Of a stretch of 64,000 nucleotides of DNA, positions 36,001-43,250 are shown piece by piece (position 1 is the stretch's first letter; each line of letters opens with the position of its first letter). Where the stretch lies: positions 1 through 64,000 of the forward strand of contig OZ244235.1 of the NCBI GenBank assembly GCA_965217095.1, read 5' to 3'. Both the position numbers and the translations under genes were made by a program. Below the pieces are notes generated by a model. That model was given only the letters and a program-made list of their open reading frames with translations. It made no database searches and was not told the DNA's origin. This stretch comes from CAYNZV01 sp965217095. GTDB taxonomy: Bacteria > Latescibacterota > UBA2968 > UBA8231.

Positions 36001-38782
36001 CGCCGCACACATGTTGCGTGAGATGTCGACGGTTCAGGGCGACTCCGAGCAAGGATTGGCTTACGACGCCCTGGTGCAGGGTGCAGAGTTTCCTCCGCCC
36101 CGGCCAACACGATCGATTGCTAGGCTTTCCAGGCAGCTGCGCGGGCTCTGCCTCGATCTCCAGCTGCTCGACGCCGACGGTCATCGAATCGGCTTGAAGG
36201 ACACGTTAGAAGGAGTGGACCTGGATGTAGTAGATATGGCCTCCGTGGCGTTCGCGACGCCGCAAGCCCTCGAAGAATGGGGACCCGTCGCCGAACTTCC
36301 CGACGCAACCGCGGTCGAGGCCTTTTTGCAGAGTGATGCGCGGGACAGCGTCGGGCTGATCCCGCTGGCCTGCCCGGTGCAGCACCCATGGCGAACGATC
36401 CTGGCAGCAGATGCAAGCCTACCAGAGATTGCCAGGCTTCCAGTGCTGGCGCGATCCCTGAGAAATGGGCGCGCTCACGATTCGCTTTATCTGGCGCTGG
36501 CAGCCGTCAACGACATCGTGCGGTCGGACGATACCGCCAACCTCGAGGTGCGGTCGGCACTCCAGGAGGCGGTGGACGAACTCATCGGAGACGGAATCGG
36601 AGGCGATGGACTGAGTCGCTTGCTCTACGGGAAGCGTGGATGGTTTGCCTCTGCCATGACCGGGAATAGGGTGGACTACTCGGGCAAGGCGGTCGTAGCC
36701 CCAGGGCCGAACCTGCGTCAGGATGAATGCGGACTACCGCGAAGAATGGCGCGTGCTCTGTTCTCACCCTTTGTGGTCGGGGCCTTGCTACGAACAGGGA
36801 AAGCGGGGTCGGAAGAAGAGGCTCGCCGCATGATACGGGATCGGGACAATTGCGCTGAACGAGAGCTGGACCAGGTTGCTTCGACCAGGCTGGTACTGCT
36901 GCACCGGGCGCCGGTCCTGCACCGCTGGGGCATTCAGGCATTTAAGCCGGTGTTGACCGAGGAGGAGGTGCTGCGGCTGCACCCACTGACGAACGTGACC
37001 TTCAACGCCGACTTCGACGGCGATGCGCTGGAGGTGTTCCTCCCCTTATCCACTAGCGCGCAGCGTGAGGCGCAGGAGATGAGACCCACCGCGAACCAAT
37101 TGGGCTCGGCCGACGGCACGTACATCCACGGGTTGAGCCAGGAGATGGTGCTGGGTTGTTATTATGCGACCGGGGCGGCCGCCAAAGAGAAGCCGGTGGT
37201 TGAGATCGCCACCACAGATGCGGTTGCAGCAGCCTTCGACCGCGGAGACGTGTTTATCCATGACCCTGTGCGGGTAACGGATAGGAGCTCTGGAATTGCA
37301 ACTGTGGGTCGCGTGTTGTTCGGCCAGCTGCTGCCGGACGGGTTGGATTGGACAGAAGGTCAAGTCGACAAATGGGCGCTGGAAGACCTGCTCGATCGGT
37401 GTTGGCACCAGCTGGGCTCCGCGTCCACGGCTGAGCTGGCGAACGCAATGATGGGTTTCGGCTTTCGCATGGCGACCCGGTCGGGAGTGTCGTTGGGCAA
37501 AGACACCCTTTCTCAGTTCAGCGAGTACGACGAGATGCTCTCTGCCGCATGGCAGCGTGCGGACGAGATCGCCGCAACCGGCAACGATGAGCAGGAGAGC
37601 GTCAATCACTGGATGGAGGTGCATGATCGCATGACCGTGCGAGCGCTGGAAGAGCATGCCGTCAGAGAAGGCGGATTCAACGCGACTCACATGATGGCCG
37701 TATCTGGAGCACGGGGTAACTCGAATCAGCTGCGCCACCAGATCGCCATGCGCGGTCTTTCTGTCCGCCAGGACGGTTCCCCTTATTCGCTGCCGTGTAC
37801 GACCACCAACGTGCGGGGACAAAGTCCGCTCGAGTTCCTTGCCGGGGTTGAAGGAGCGCGACGAGGTTTGGCGGATTGCACCTTGAAGGCTGCACACTCC
37901 GGATATCTTTTCAAGCGGATCGTCAACGCGGTACAGGACGTATTGATCACGGAGGATGACTGTAGCACGGATGCCAGCCTGGAAAAACGTCCGCTCCATG
38001 GTCGCCGCGGGGAAGTGCAATCGCTCGAGAAACGGATCGCCGGGCGGTTTGCCGCTGCAGATATCCTACTTGCCGGAAGCAAGGTTCCAATCGTTGAGGC
38101 CGGCAACCTGATTGGTAGAGATGAGGCTGCCGAAATTGGACGAAGTGCCGTCGAGTCCGTCCTCGTTCGTTCGCCTATTACATGCGAATCTTCAACTGGC
38201 GTCTGCAGCAAATGTTACGGAGTCGAGCTCAGCCGCTGGTCGCCGGCGACGGTCCACCTACCGGTCGGTATCATCGCTGCCCAATCATTGGGAGAGCCGT
38301 TGACGCAGCTCACCTTGCGGTCGTTCACCGTGTCGATGCCTGGACAGACCCCATCCGCAAACATCATAGCCAGCCTACCTGGTCTGGAGGATCTGTTCGA
38401 GGCGGGCAGACGACCCGGGAAGGAAGAATCGGAGCTGCGAGCCGCTCTACTCGAGATGCTGGAGAAGGACGGTGTGGCCGGCGTTGGCTCCTACCTTCTG
38501 GACTCGGTGCTCCAACACTATCGCGACATGGGGGTTCCCCTCGACGACAGACACCTGGAGATCGTCATCAGTCGGATGGTCCGTAGCGACGGGATCGACA
38601 CCGGGCCGACCATCAGGGGCGTGACTGAAGTCGCGCGTCAGGGCACCGACTTCATGACGGCGGCAGTTTCCTTCAATGGGGTAACCACTCTGGCTCGGGC
38701 GGCCGCCAGCAACCAACGGATGCACCTGAATGGTGTGAGCAGCAGTACCGCTTTCGGCAAACTTATGCCGGCACGGGTGTAG
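33023..38782 (+). CDS. Single-chain alpha-beta-beta' RNA polymerase
   Basis: A 1919-residue multi-subunit-type RNA polymerase in one chain. Residues 15-205: alpha N-terminal domain (EEFGSALRRTLMRVPG; NGTIEPHEAIDRAATLL). Residues 240-1055: beta, with SHWGRLCTIDTPEGERIGL (458-476), LIPFLANDDSNRALMG, LPWDGFNFED (E705/D706), GDKLASRHGAKG (K835, K843), PSRMNFGQ and H953. From 1060: beta', with KRVDYSG-equivalent GNRVDYSG, HRAPVLHRWGIQAF, catalytic NADFDGD (D1330, D1332, D1334), bridge helix 1602-1637 and trigger loop 1759-1795. Zinc cysteines C1647, C1721, C1728 and C1731 remain. Absent: alpha C-terminal domain, beta' N-terminal zinc finger and most of the flap tip. The trigger-loop His is Thr1769. 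Canonical subunits total about 3000 residues. GGGAGGT precedes the ATG. No frameshift. Alone, with no phage genes beside it. Confidence 0.95.
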   Translation: MTVGECCAHSKRSATLRLGPLMRSTAEEFGSALRRTLMRVPGLAVRAVKMEAAHEFSLLPGVVEDTVEIVENLKVVRFRGGDGPHYVTIDVKGPAMVTGLDLAGSELQVVNPGQPIATVNQGGHLEMKVQVALSLAGEAGRSPNFRGFVEVGAVSHPVDRVQLQVEERDQGAFLSLGVATNGTIEPHEAIDRAATLLASVATGEKIRTLCRQVLNAKARSEPATEVPPPVPSTRDMGKMPPRIELPDLTDLCRRSFESFAQLRVAPSRRRNAGLQRLLKEAFAQQAAAEFVGYALGKPDTEPSECVKYGTSYQAQLTVRFKRKGATAAEEAVVGHLPLMTVRGTFVVSGIEKAVMGELVDACENRTTRENDLTERRAKLVGEQLADALAGAFDGAIETDNEFRFPYVAETVSRFFASNPLVQRAETTNPLALLTQLRRVVQTDVGRQRGHLPRQIHRSHWGRLCTIDTPEGERIGLNLTVAVLAGVDDDGFLTTPYRRRTDGELTYLNAAEQTEATVTDGCCSDAALVARYGGKILALQAGEIVRADEGDAEYLTTHSAHSLSPSAGLIPFLANDDSNRALMGNNMQKQAVPLLHPQAPMVRTGMEGRIAEDARAAVLAAADGVVERVSAREIVVCGDGEYSVGLEGFIPSPLSTCQRQRPLVRQGDKITAGQVLADGPATDQGVLALGRNLLVGFLPWDGFNFEDAVVVSQRLVDEEAFTSIKVKEYIDVIRKTDADRVSIGIAHLPPDAGDNLSPSGIVREGASIAGGDILVAKSTSGSKVIDRSLRLPVGHGGTVIEVDHFRADRGDPLAVDVEQLIKVRVAVRRPLTVGDKLASRHGAKGVVGLVIPEDEMPVLPDGKALEMLVSPLGLPSRMNFGQVLEAHAGFAANALNCTIESPGFNGALTEEVSGLLEEAGLPPSGMLPLRDGRTGQLFERETTVGYIYYMKLDHMAEDLIKTRSAGPMTAREPLEKPQGYRLGIMETWALQAHGAAHMLREMSTVQGDSEQGLAYDALVQGAEFPPPRPTRSIARLSRQLRGLCLDLQLLDADGHRIGLKDTLEGVDLDVVDMASVAFATPQALEEWGPVAELPDATAVEAFLQSDARDSVGLIPLACPVQHPWRTILAADASLPEIARLPVLARSLRNGRAHDSLYLALAAVNDIVRSDDTANLEVRSALQEAVDELIGDGIGGDGLSRLLYGKRGWFASAMTGNRVDYSGKAVVAPGPNLRQDECGLPRRMARALFSPFVVGALLRTGKAGSEEEARRMIRDRDNCAERELDQVASTRLVLLHRAPVLHRWGIQAFKPVLTEEEVLRLHPLTNVTFNADFDGDALEVFLPLSTSAQREAQEMRPTANQLGSADGTYIHGLSQEMVLGCYYATGAAAKEKPVVEIATTDAVAAAFDRGDVFIHDPVRVTDRSSGIATVGRVLFGQLLPDGLDWTEGQVDKWALEDLLDRCWHQLGSASTAELANAMMGFGFRMATRSGVSLGKDTLSQFSEYDEMLSAAWQRADEIAATGNDEQESVNHWMEVHDRMTVRALEEHAVREGGFNATHMMAVSGARGNSNQLRHQIAMRGLSVRQDGSPYSLPCTTTNVRGQSPLEFLAGVEGARRGLADCTLKAAHSGYLFKRIVNAVQDVLITEDDCSTDASLEKRPLHGRRGEVQSLEKRIAGRFAAADILLAGSKVPIVEAGNLIGRDEAAEIGRSAVESVLVRSPITCESSTGVCSKCYGVELSRWSPATVHLPVGIIAAQSLGEPLTQLTLRSFTVSMPGQTPSANIIASLPGLEDLFEAGRRPGKEESELRAALLEMLEKDGVAGVGSYLLDSVLQHYRDMGVPLDDRHLEIVISRMVRSDGIDTGPTIRGVTEVARQGTDFMTAAVSFNGVTTLARAAASNQRMHLNGVSSSTAFGKLMPARV

Positions 38783-38826
38783 TTCGGGCAAAATCGCGCA
38801 GACGGACCGCGCAATCCCAGCCGGGC

Positions 38827-39802
38827 TCAAAAAGGTGTTTCAACCCCCAGCTCGGCGGCGATGCGCTCCAATGCCAGCCGATGCTCGGCACTTACGGGAA
38901 TTCCTTTCCGGCGGTTCTCCTGCTCCCATCGCCATTCGACCCCCCCGGCCACTTCCGCCTCATCCGACCCAGGCAAGGGTTCCATGGCTCGAACCTCCGC
39001 GACGTACCGGTCCACTGCCTGGCACAACTCGTCCACCGGCATGAAGTGGCTGATATCGACGACCAGAATGAAGGATCCCTGGTTTGATTCCCACAGGGAA
39101 TCCGGCACCTGGAATTCGGGCTCGTAGATACCGGGGAATACCCCTCCCAGCAGTTGAACGATGTGGCTCAATCCCATGGCTTTGAAGAAGGGAAACGGGT
39201 TGTCGACACATGACGATGGGTCGAAAGAGAGAAAGCTGCTCCCCATGTCCAGAACTACGGGAGGCTGTTTCTTCGTCGGGAACGCAACGCTTATGGGCGA
39301 ATTGGTAACCGTGCTGAATATCGATTCTCCCGCCTCTCGGGAGGTCCGGTGGCAAGACACCGCCAGGCCGATGCAACCGGCAGATAAAGCCAGGCGGGTA
39401 TAGTTTCCAGCGGCGCCGAAATGATAGTGGTTTCGAGTTGTCAGCGCGGCAACACCACTCGCTCGTGCCTTGGTTATCGCCCGCTGCGTGCCCCGATAGC
39501 AAGGGAAATACCCCAATCCTCCATCCCCGTCAATGACCAGGGCAGCCTGCCGACTCGCTGACGTCTCGAAGCTTGGGACGCGGATTCACGGCTCCTGTGA
39601 CGATCTTTCGAACGTAATCGGGAATCTGCTGCGTTCCATGGCTGAAGACACAGCGAAGATCGTTCGCTACAAGCATCTCACTCATCAGAAAGGCATCCTC
39701 GTGTGTGGTGCCGGCGCACTCGAACAATTGAGCGCTAAAGTCCTCCATGACTTCGAGCGGTATTCGAACCCCGCCTTCAGGAGGCCGATTCTGCTTCGCC
39801 AC
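38827..39802 (-). pseudogene. Ldh2-type malate/lactate (sulfolactate) dehydrogenase, frameshifted
   Basis: Two frames join into an Ldh2/ComC-family NAD(P)-dependent oxidoreductase of about 325 residues: the first (39802 down to 39530) gives VFSHGTQQIPDYV, the second (39516 down) GYFPCYRGTQRAITKAR, NHYHFGAAGNYTRLA and FPTKKQPPVVLDM. The join needs one base removed near 39548 (GCAGGCTGCC), which restores ALVIDGDGGLG. No other damage seen. Substrate within malate/lactate/sulfolactate not assignable. Converges on the polymerase gene. Confidence 0.75.
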
Positions 39803-39839
39803 GTTGCCTTCTGTGGTCCACTTGCCCGATGTGAAGGTG

Positions 39840-40184
39840 CTACTTTAGGTAAGTATCTTTGACGAGGATCTTCCCGTCCTTGAACGTAAAGACGTCGCAG
39901 CCGCGATCCTCAACAACGGTTCCATCCTCTGCGTCGGTTCCTACGAATACCCACTCCGACACCCCACGATTGCCGCTGACGAAGTGCTTCGCCGAATCGA
40001 AACGAACATCGGGGAACGATTCCAGCACGGAATAGAACGTTTCGCGCACCTGTGCAGCGCCCTCAACCTTCGTTCCATCAGATGAAACGAACACGCTATC
40101 TTCAGCCATGTGCTCCATAATAGCATCCACTTCGTGCCTGTTCCAGGCGTCGGCAAATGCCTCCAGAAATGTGATCGTCGGCAT
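39840..40184 (-). CDS. SnoaL/NTF2-like protein
   Basis: A 114-residue SnoaL-like protein: FLEAFADAWNRHEVDAIMEHMAEDSVF, then a cone-shaped alpha+beta fold ending DVFTFKDGKILVKDTYLK. Such proteins bind or isomerise small molecules. ATG 40184 is set by AAAGGAGG seven bases upstream. Divergent from the VOC gene at 40345. Confidence 0.85.
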   Translation of the reverse strand: MPTITFLEAFADAWNRHEVDAIMEHMAEDSVFVSSDGTKVEGAAQVRETFYSVLESFPDVRFDSAKHFVSGNRGVSEWVFVGTDAEDGTVVEDRGCDVFTFKDGKILVKDTYLK

Positions 40185-40344
40185 CGATTGCCTCCTTTTT
40201 TTGACCGGGCTTTCTAGTCCAATCAAGGCTCAGAGTCAAATAAAACCAAGTCGTTGTTGATATCTGAGTGCCGCGGTGTAATTTACCAACTTGGTCCTTT
40301 AGCGTCAGATCGGGCAGAACCAACAAACCTTGGGAGAATACGTC

Positions 40345-40734
40345 ATGCCCAAACCCCCGACATCCGATGTCCAGCAGGTCGTTCAAGGGGTGCCTGTCGT
40401 TCAGGTCGAGAGCCCGAAAAAGACCGCGGAATATTACCGCGATGTACTCGGATTCGAGTTCGACTACGGCACCGACGGCTACGCTGTGGTATGGCGCGAC
40501 AACGCCGCGATTCACTTTATCAAGGACGAAAAACGCGCGTCAGGCGTAAAGATTTTTCTGTGGGTCAAGAATGCGGATGAGGTGCGCGCCGAACTCGGGA
40601 AAACGGGCGCGTCAATCTCGGCCGAGATTGACGACCGGGAGTACGGCATTCGTGATTTCGGTGTCACCGATTGCAATGGCCTCGAGCTGGTGATAGGTCA
40701 TGACCTACATTGGAGCCCAGATGAATGCGCGTAA
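40345..40734 (+). CDS. VOC (glyoxalase/bleomycin-resistance) family protein
   Basis: A 129-residue VOC protein with paired beta-alpha-beta units: VPVVQVESPKKTAEYYRDVLGF and, in the second half, REYGIRDFGVTDCNGLELVIG. Metal ligand positions include the final E of GLELVIG. Function within the superfamily unknown. ATG 40345 follows GGGAG; an earlier in-frame TTG at 40330 overlaps that site. Confidence 0.85.
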   Translation: MPKPPTSDVQQVVQGVPVVQVESPKKTAEYYRDVLGFEFDYGTDGYAVVWRDNAAIHFIKDEKRASGVKIFLWVKNADEVRAELGKTGASISAEIDDREYGIRDFGVTDCNGLELVIGHDLHWSPDECA

Positions 40735-40739
40735 TCCTA

Positions 40740-40935
40740 AGATCCGCTCTGGTGACGATGGCGCTGGTCGCCGCTTGCTGCATACGGTCACGAGCTTCGG
40801 CTTAGGAGATCGACGATCTCTCATCGCTTATTGGGTAGCGCTCGGCACTCCGGCGTAGAGCATGGGGCCTTCTTGACAGCTTGGTCGATACTCGAGACCG
40901 GAGCTGACGAAACCTTCGACGGAAAGGTGGTCACC
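40740..40935 (+). promoter_or_regulatory. Leader of the TonB-dependent receptor; weak riboswitch resemblance
   Basis: About 195 bases without a gene between VOC and the receptor. A GAGACCGGAGCTGACGAAACC segment near 40900-40920 faintly recalls the 3' end of a cobalamin riboswitch, but no convincing GCCACTG core was found. The proposal is speculative; the terminator just downstream would fit an attenuator. Confidence 0.2.
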
Positions 40936-43212
40936 TTGGGTCATTCCGGAACCCGTTCTCCTTCGAGGGCGGGTTTTTTTGCGCCCGCCTGTTTCTATAC
41001 CCCGGCCTTTGTTGCGCTTTTAGCCACCTCCGCGTTCTGCGCTACGATCAGCGGCCGCGTGTCTGAGAGCAGTACCGATCTGCCCATCCCCGGCGCCGTG
41101 GTTCGCGTTCAGTCTTCATCCTCCCTCACGCGCTTTACCCTTAGCGATTCCACCGGAGCGTTCGCATTCGACGGGCTTGAAAGGGGCGACTGGATGCTCT
41201 CGGCGGAAATGGTCGGTTCCCGCCCGTGGCGGCGCGCCATCTCGCTAGACGAGGAATCGAGCGTCGTGGCAGTGCAATTAGAAACCCAGCCGCTACGCAT
41301 GGAGCCCATGGTTGTGTGGGCCCAACGGGGGGGCGAAGACCGTCATACTCCTGCTTACGTGGAAACCATACCGATCGAGACCTTGCAGGCCCCCGGCGCC
41401 GATCTGGCACAAGCCCTCGACGTTGCGACGAACGTCAATGTTCGGCGCTATGGCGGTCTAGGCAGTTTCAGTACCCTCTCGATTCGCGGCTCCACCTCCG
41501 AACAGGTTCAAGTCTACCTAGATGGGGTCCTCCTCAATCAGGCGCTCGGCGGGGGCGTCAACCTGGGTAACCTGCCCCTAGCCGGTCTCGAAAGTGTCCA
41601 GATATACCGGGGCGCAACGCCCGCCCGGTTCGGCGGCAACAGCCTTGGCGGTGTCGTGCACCTGCGCACGAGTTCCCTGTCGCGATCGAAGAAAACGTAT
41701 GTCCGCACGACCGCCGGTTCCTTCGGAACGCATCACTTGGACGCGTCCGTGGCCGGGCCCTGGCGAGATTGGGAATACCTGGCATTGGCCAATCTCAGTA
41801 CGAGCGAGAATGACTTTCGCTTTTGGGACGATAACGGAACCGCGTACAATCCGAACGACGACGGCTGGGCCCACCGCGCAAACAGCGACTTTCACTCGTT
41901 CCGTTTGCTCACGAAGCTTGGTCGGCGGTTCGGTGGAAACCTCGTTCAGGTCCACAACACCCTGGATCTGAGCCATTCAGGGATTTCGGGTATTGGCGTT
42001 CATCAAGCCAAACACACCCGCTTGGACTCCTGGCGCAAGCTGTCGGAAGCCAACCTGCACGGCACCCTCGTTCGGGGTTTTGGCGGGTATGCTGTTAGGG
42101 CGTACCACTCGCTCCAGACCAGCGAATACAAAGACCTCAAGAATGAGATCGGGGTCGGTACTCAGCATGACCGCAACACGACGACAAGCGTAGGAGTTCG
42201 CGGCGAGATCAATGGGATCATCCCGAGCCGGGGACTTTTTACCCTGTTTGGGTCCGGGTTGTACGAAAATTTCGAACCCGTGAACCTGATTCAGTCAGCC
42301 CGGAAATCGATACACAGCCGTCGCTACCGATCGTCATTGGGGGGCGAAATGGAATCGCTACCTCTACTCCGACGATTCACGTTGACGGCTGGCGCCCAGA
42401 TCGAACGACTCGATAATCGACTACTGACCCACCAGGAGGTCGTGACCTACGCCTTTCAACGTGGCCGCCACGACACTGAAACAGTGTGGGGATTTCGAAT
42501 CGGGACGGGCATAGAGTTGGCCGAAGACGTGCATCTCAAGGCACATCGAGGACGGTATCAACGTCCTCCCAATTTCTTCGAGCTCTTTGGCGATCGCGGC
42601 TCCGTCGTGGGCAATCCGGACCTGGCCAGTGAGCAAGGCGAGAAGTGGGACGTGGGTTTGGGTATTCGCAATATGCTGGGAGGCGTCGTGCGGCGTGGCG
42701 AGTTGGTGTATTACAAGAATTCCATCAAGAACCTAATCCGCTTCGTACAAAGCACGCAGCAGGTATCTGAACCGCACAACATAGACGAGACTGCACTCAG
42801 CGGACTGGAAACGAGATTCAACCTTCGCATCGACTCCCGCTTGAGTTTGGGGGGTAATTATGTGTATCAACGAGCCCGGAGCCGTGCTCCATTTTCCTAC
42901 GAAAGAGGAAATGACCTCCCGAACGCCCCGCGTCATAGATTCGGCTTCGAATTGAGCGCCAGCTGGTCGGGAAACGGTTTCCGCTACTCCTTCAACCGGG
43001 AAAGCAGGAGTTTTATCGACCGCGCCAATCTCAATCCGGTGCCGGCGCGCTCGGTGCACGGCGTTGGAATCGATTTTCCATTGATCGAGGGCATCAGGAT
43101 AACCATGGAAGTGCGCAACATGGGAAACAACCAGATTGCCGACGTGTGGGGGTATCCTCTCCCGGGAAGATCGTATTTCGTCTCGGCGGCATTGGATCGA
43201 TCCTCAAACTGA
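40936..43212 (+). CDS. TonB-dependent receptor
   Basis: A 758-residue outer-membrane receptor from TTG 40936 (GGAAAGGTGG upstream). Signal peptide around FVALLATSAFCA, then a carboxypeptidase-like regulatory domain (SGRVSESSTDLPIPGAVVRV), a plug domain (LAQALDVATNVNVRRYGG, TLSIRGSTSEQVQVYLDG, VQIYRGATPARFGGNSLGGVV) and a 22-strand barrel with RPPNFFELFGDRGSVVGNPDL. Similar in layout to BtuB/siderophore receptors; the substrate is unknown. No ATG/GTG/TTG follows the terminator before the mature domain, so the start must lie within or before the hairpin. Confidence 0.88.
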   Translation: MGHSGTRSPSRAGFFAPACFYTPAFVALLATSAFCATISGRVSESSTDLPIPGAVVRVQSSSSLTRFTLSDSTGAFAFDGLERGDWMLSAEMVGSRPWRRAISLDEESSVVAVQLETQPLRMEPMVVWAQRGGEDRHTPAYVETIPIETLQAPGADLAQALDVATNVNVRRYGGLGSFSTLSIRGSTSEQVQVYLDGVLLNQALGGGVNLGNLPLAGLESVQIYRGATPARFGGNSLGGVVHLRTSSLSRSKKTYVRTTAGSFGTHHLDASVAGPWRDWEYLALANLSTSENDFRFWDDNGTAYNPNDDGWAHRANSDFHSFRLLTKLGRRFGGNLVQVHNTLDLSHSGISGIGVHQAKHTRLDSWRKLSEANLHGTLVRGFGGYAVRAYHSLQTSEYKDLKNEIGVGTQHDRNTTTSVGVRGEINGIIPSRGLFTLFGSGLYENFEPVNLIQSARKSIHSRRYRSSLGGEMESLPLLRRFTLTAGAQIERLDNRLLTHQEVVTYAFQRGRHDTETVWGFRIGTGIELAEDVHLKAHRGRYQRPPNFFELFGDRGSVVGNPDLASEQGEKWDVGLGIRNMLGGVVRRGELVYYKNSIKNLIRFVQSTQQVSEPHNIDETALSGLETRFNLRIDSRLSLGGNYVYQRARSRAPFSYERGNDLPNAPRHRFGFELSASWSGNGFRYSFNRESRSFIDRANLNPVPARSVHGVGIDFPLIEGIRITMEVRNMGNNQIADVWGYPLPGRSYFVSAALDRSSN
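40950..40980 (+). terminator. Intrinsic terminator-like hairpin
   Basis: AACCCG (40950-40955) pairs with CGGGTT (40970-40975), with inner CTC/GAG pairing around a CTTC loop, followed by seven T's. It either ends the VOC transcript or acts as an attenuator, because it overlaps the likely signal-peptide codons of the receptor. Confidence 0.65.
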
Positions 43213-43250
43213 AACATGGTGTCGGTCGATGGGTAATCCACGCCGAACAC

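Noticed and set aside
33023..38782. Idea that the polymerase belongs to a phage or plasmid
   Set aside because: No structural, replication or packaging genes lie within reach; neighbours are metabolic and the integrase remnants are more than 20 kb away.
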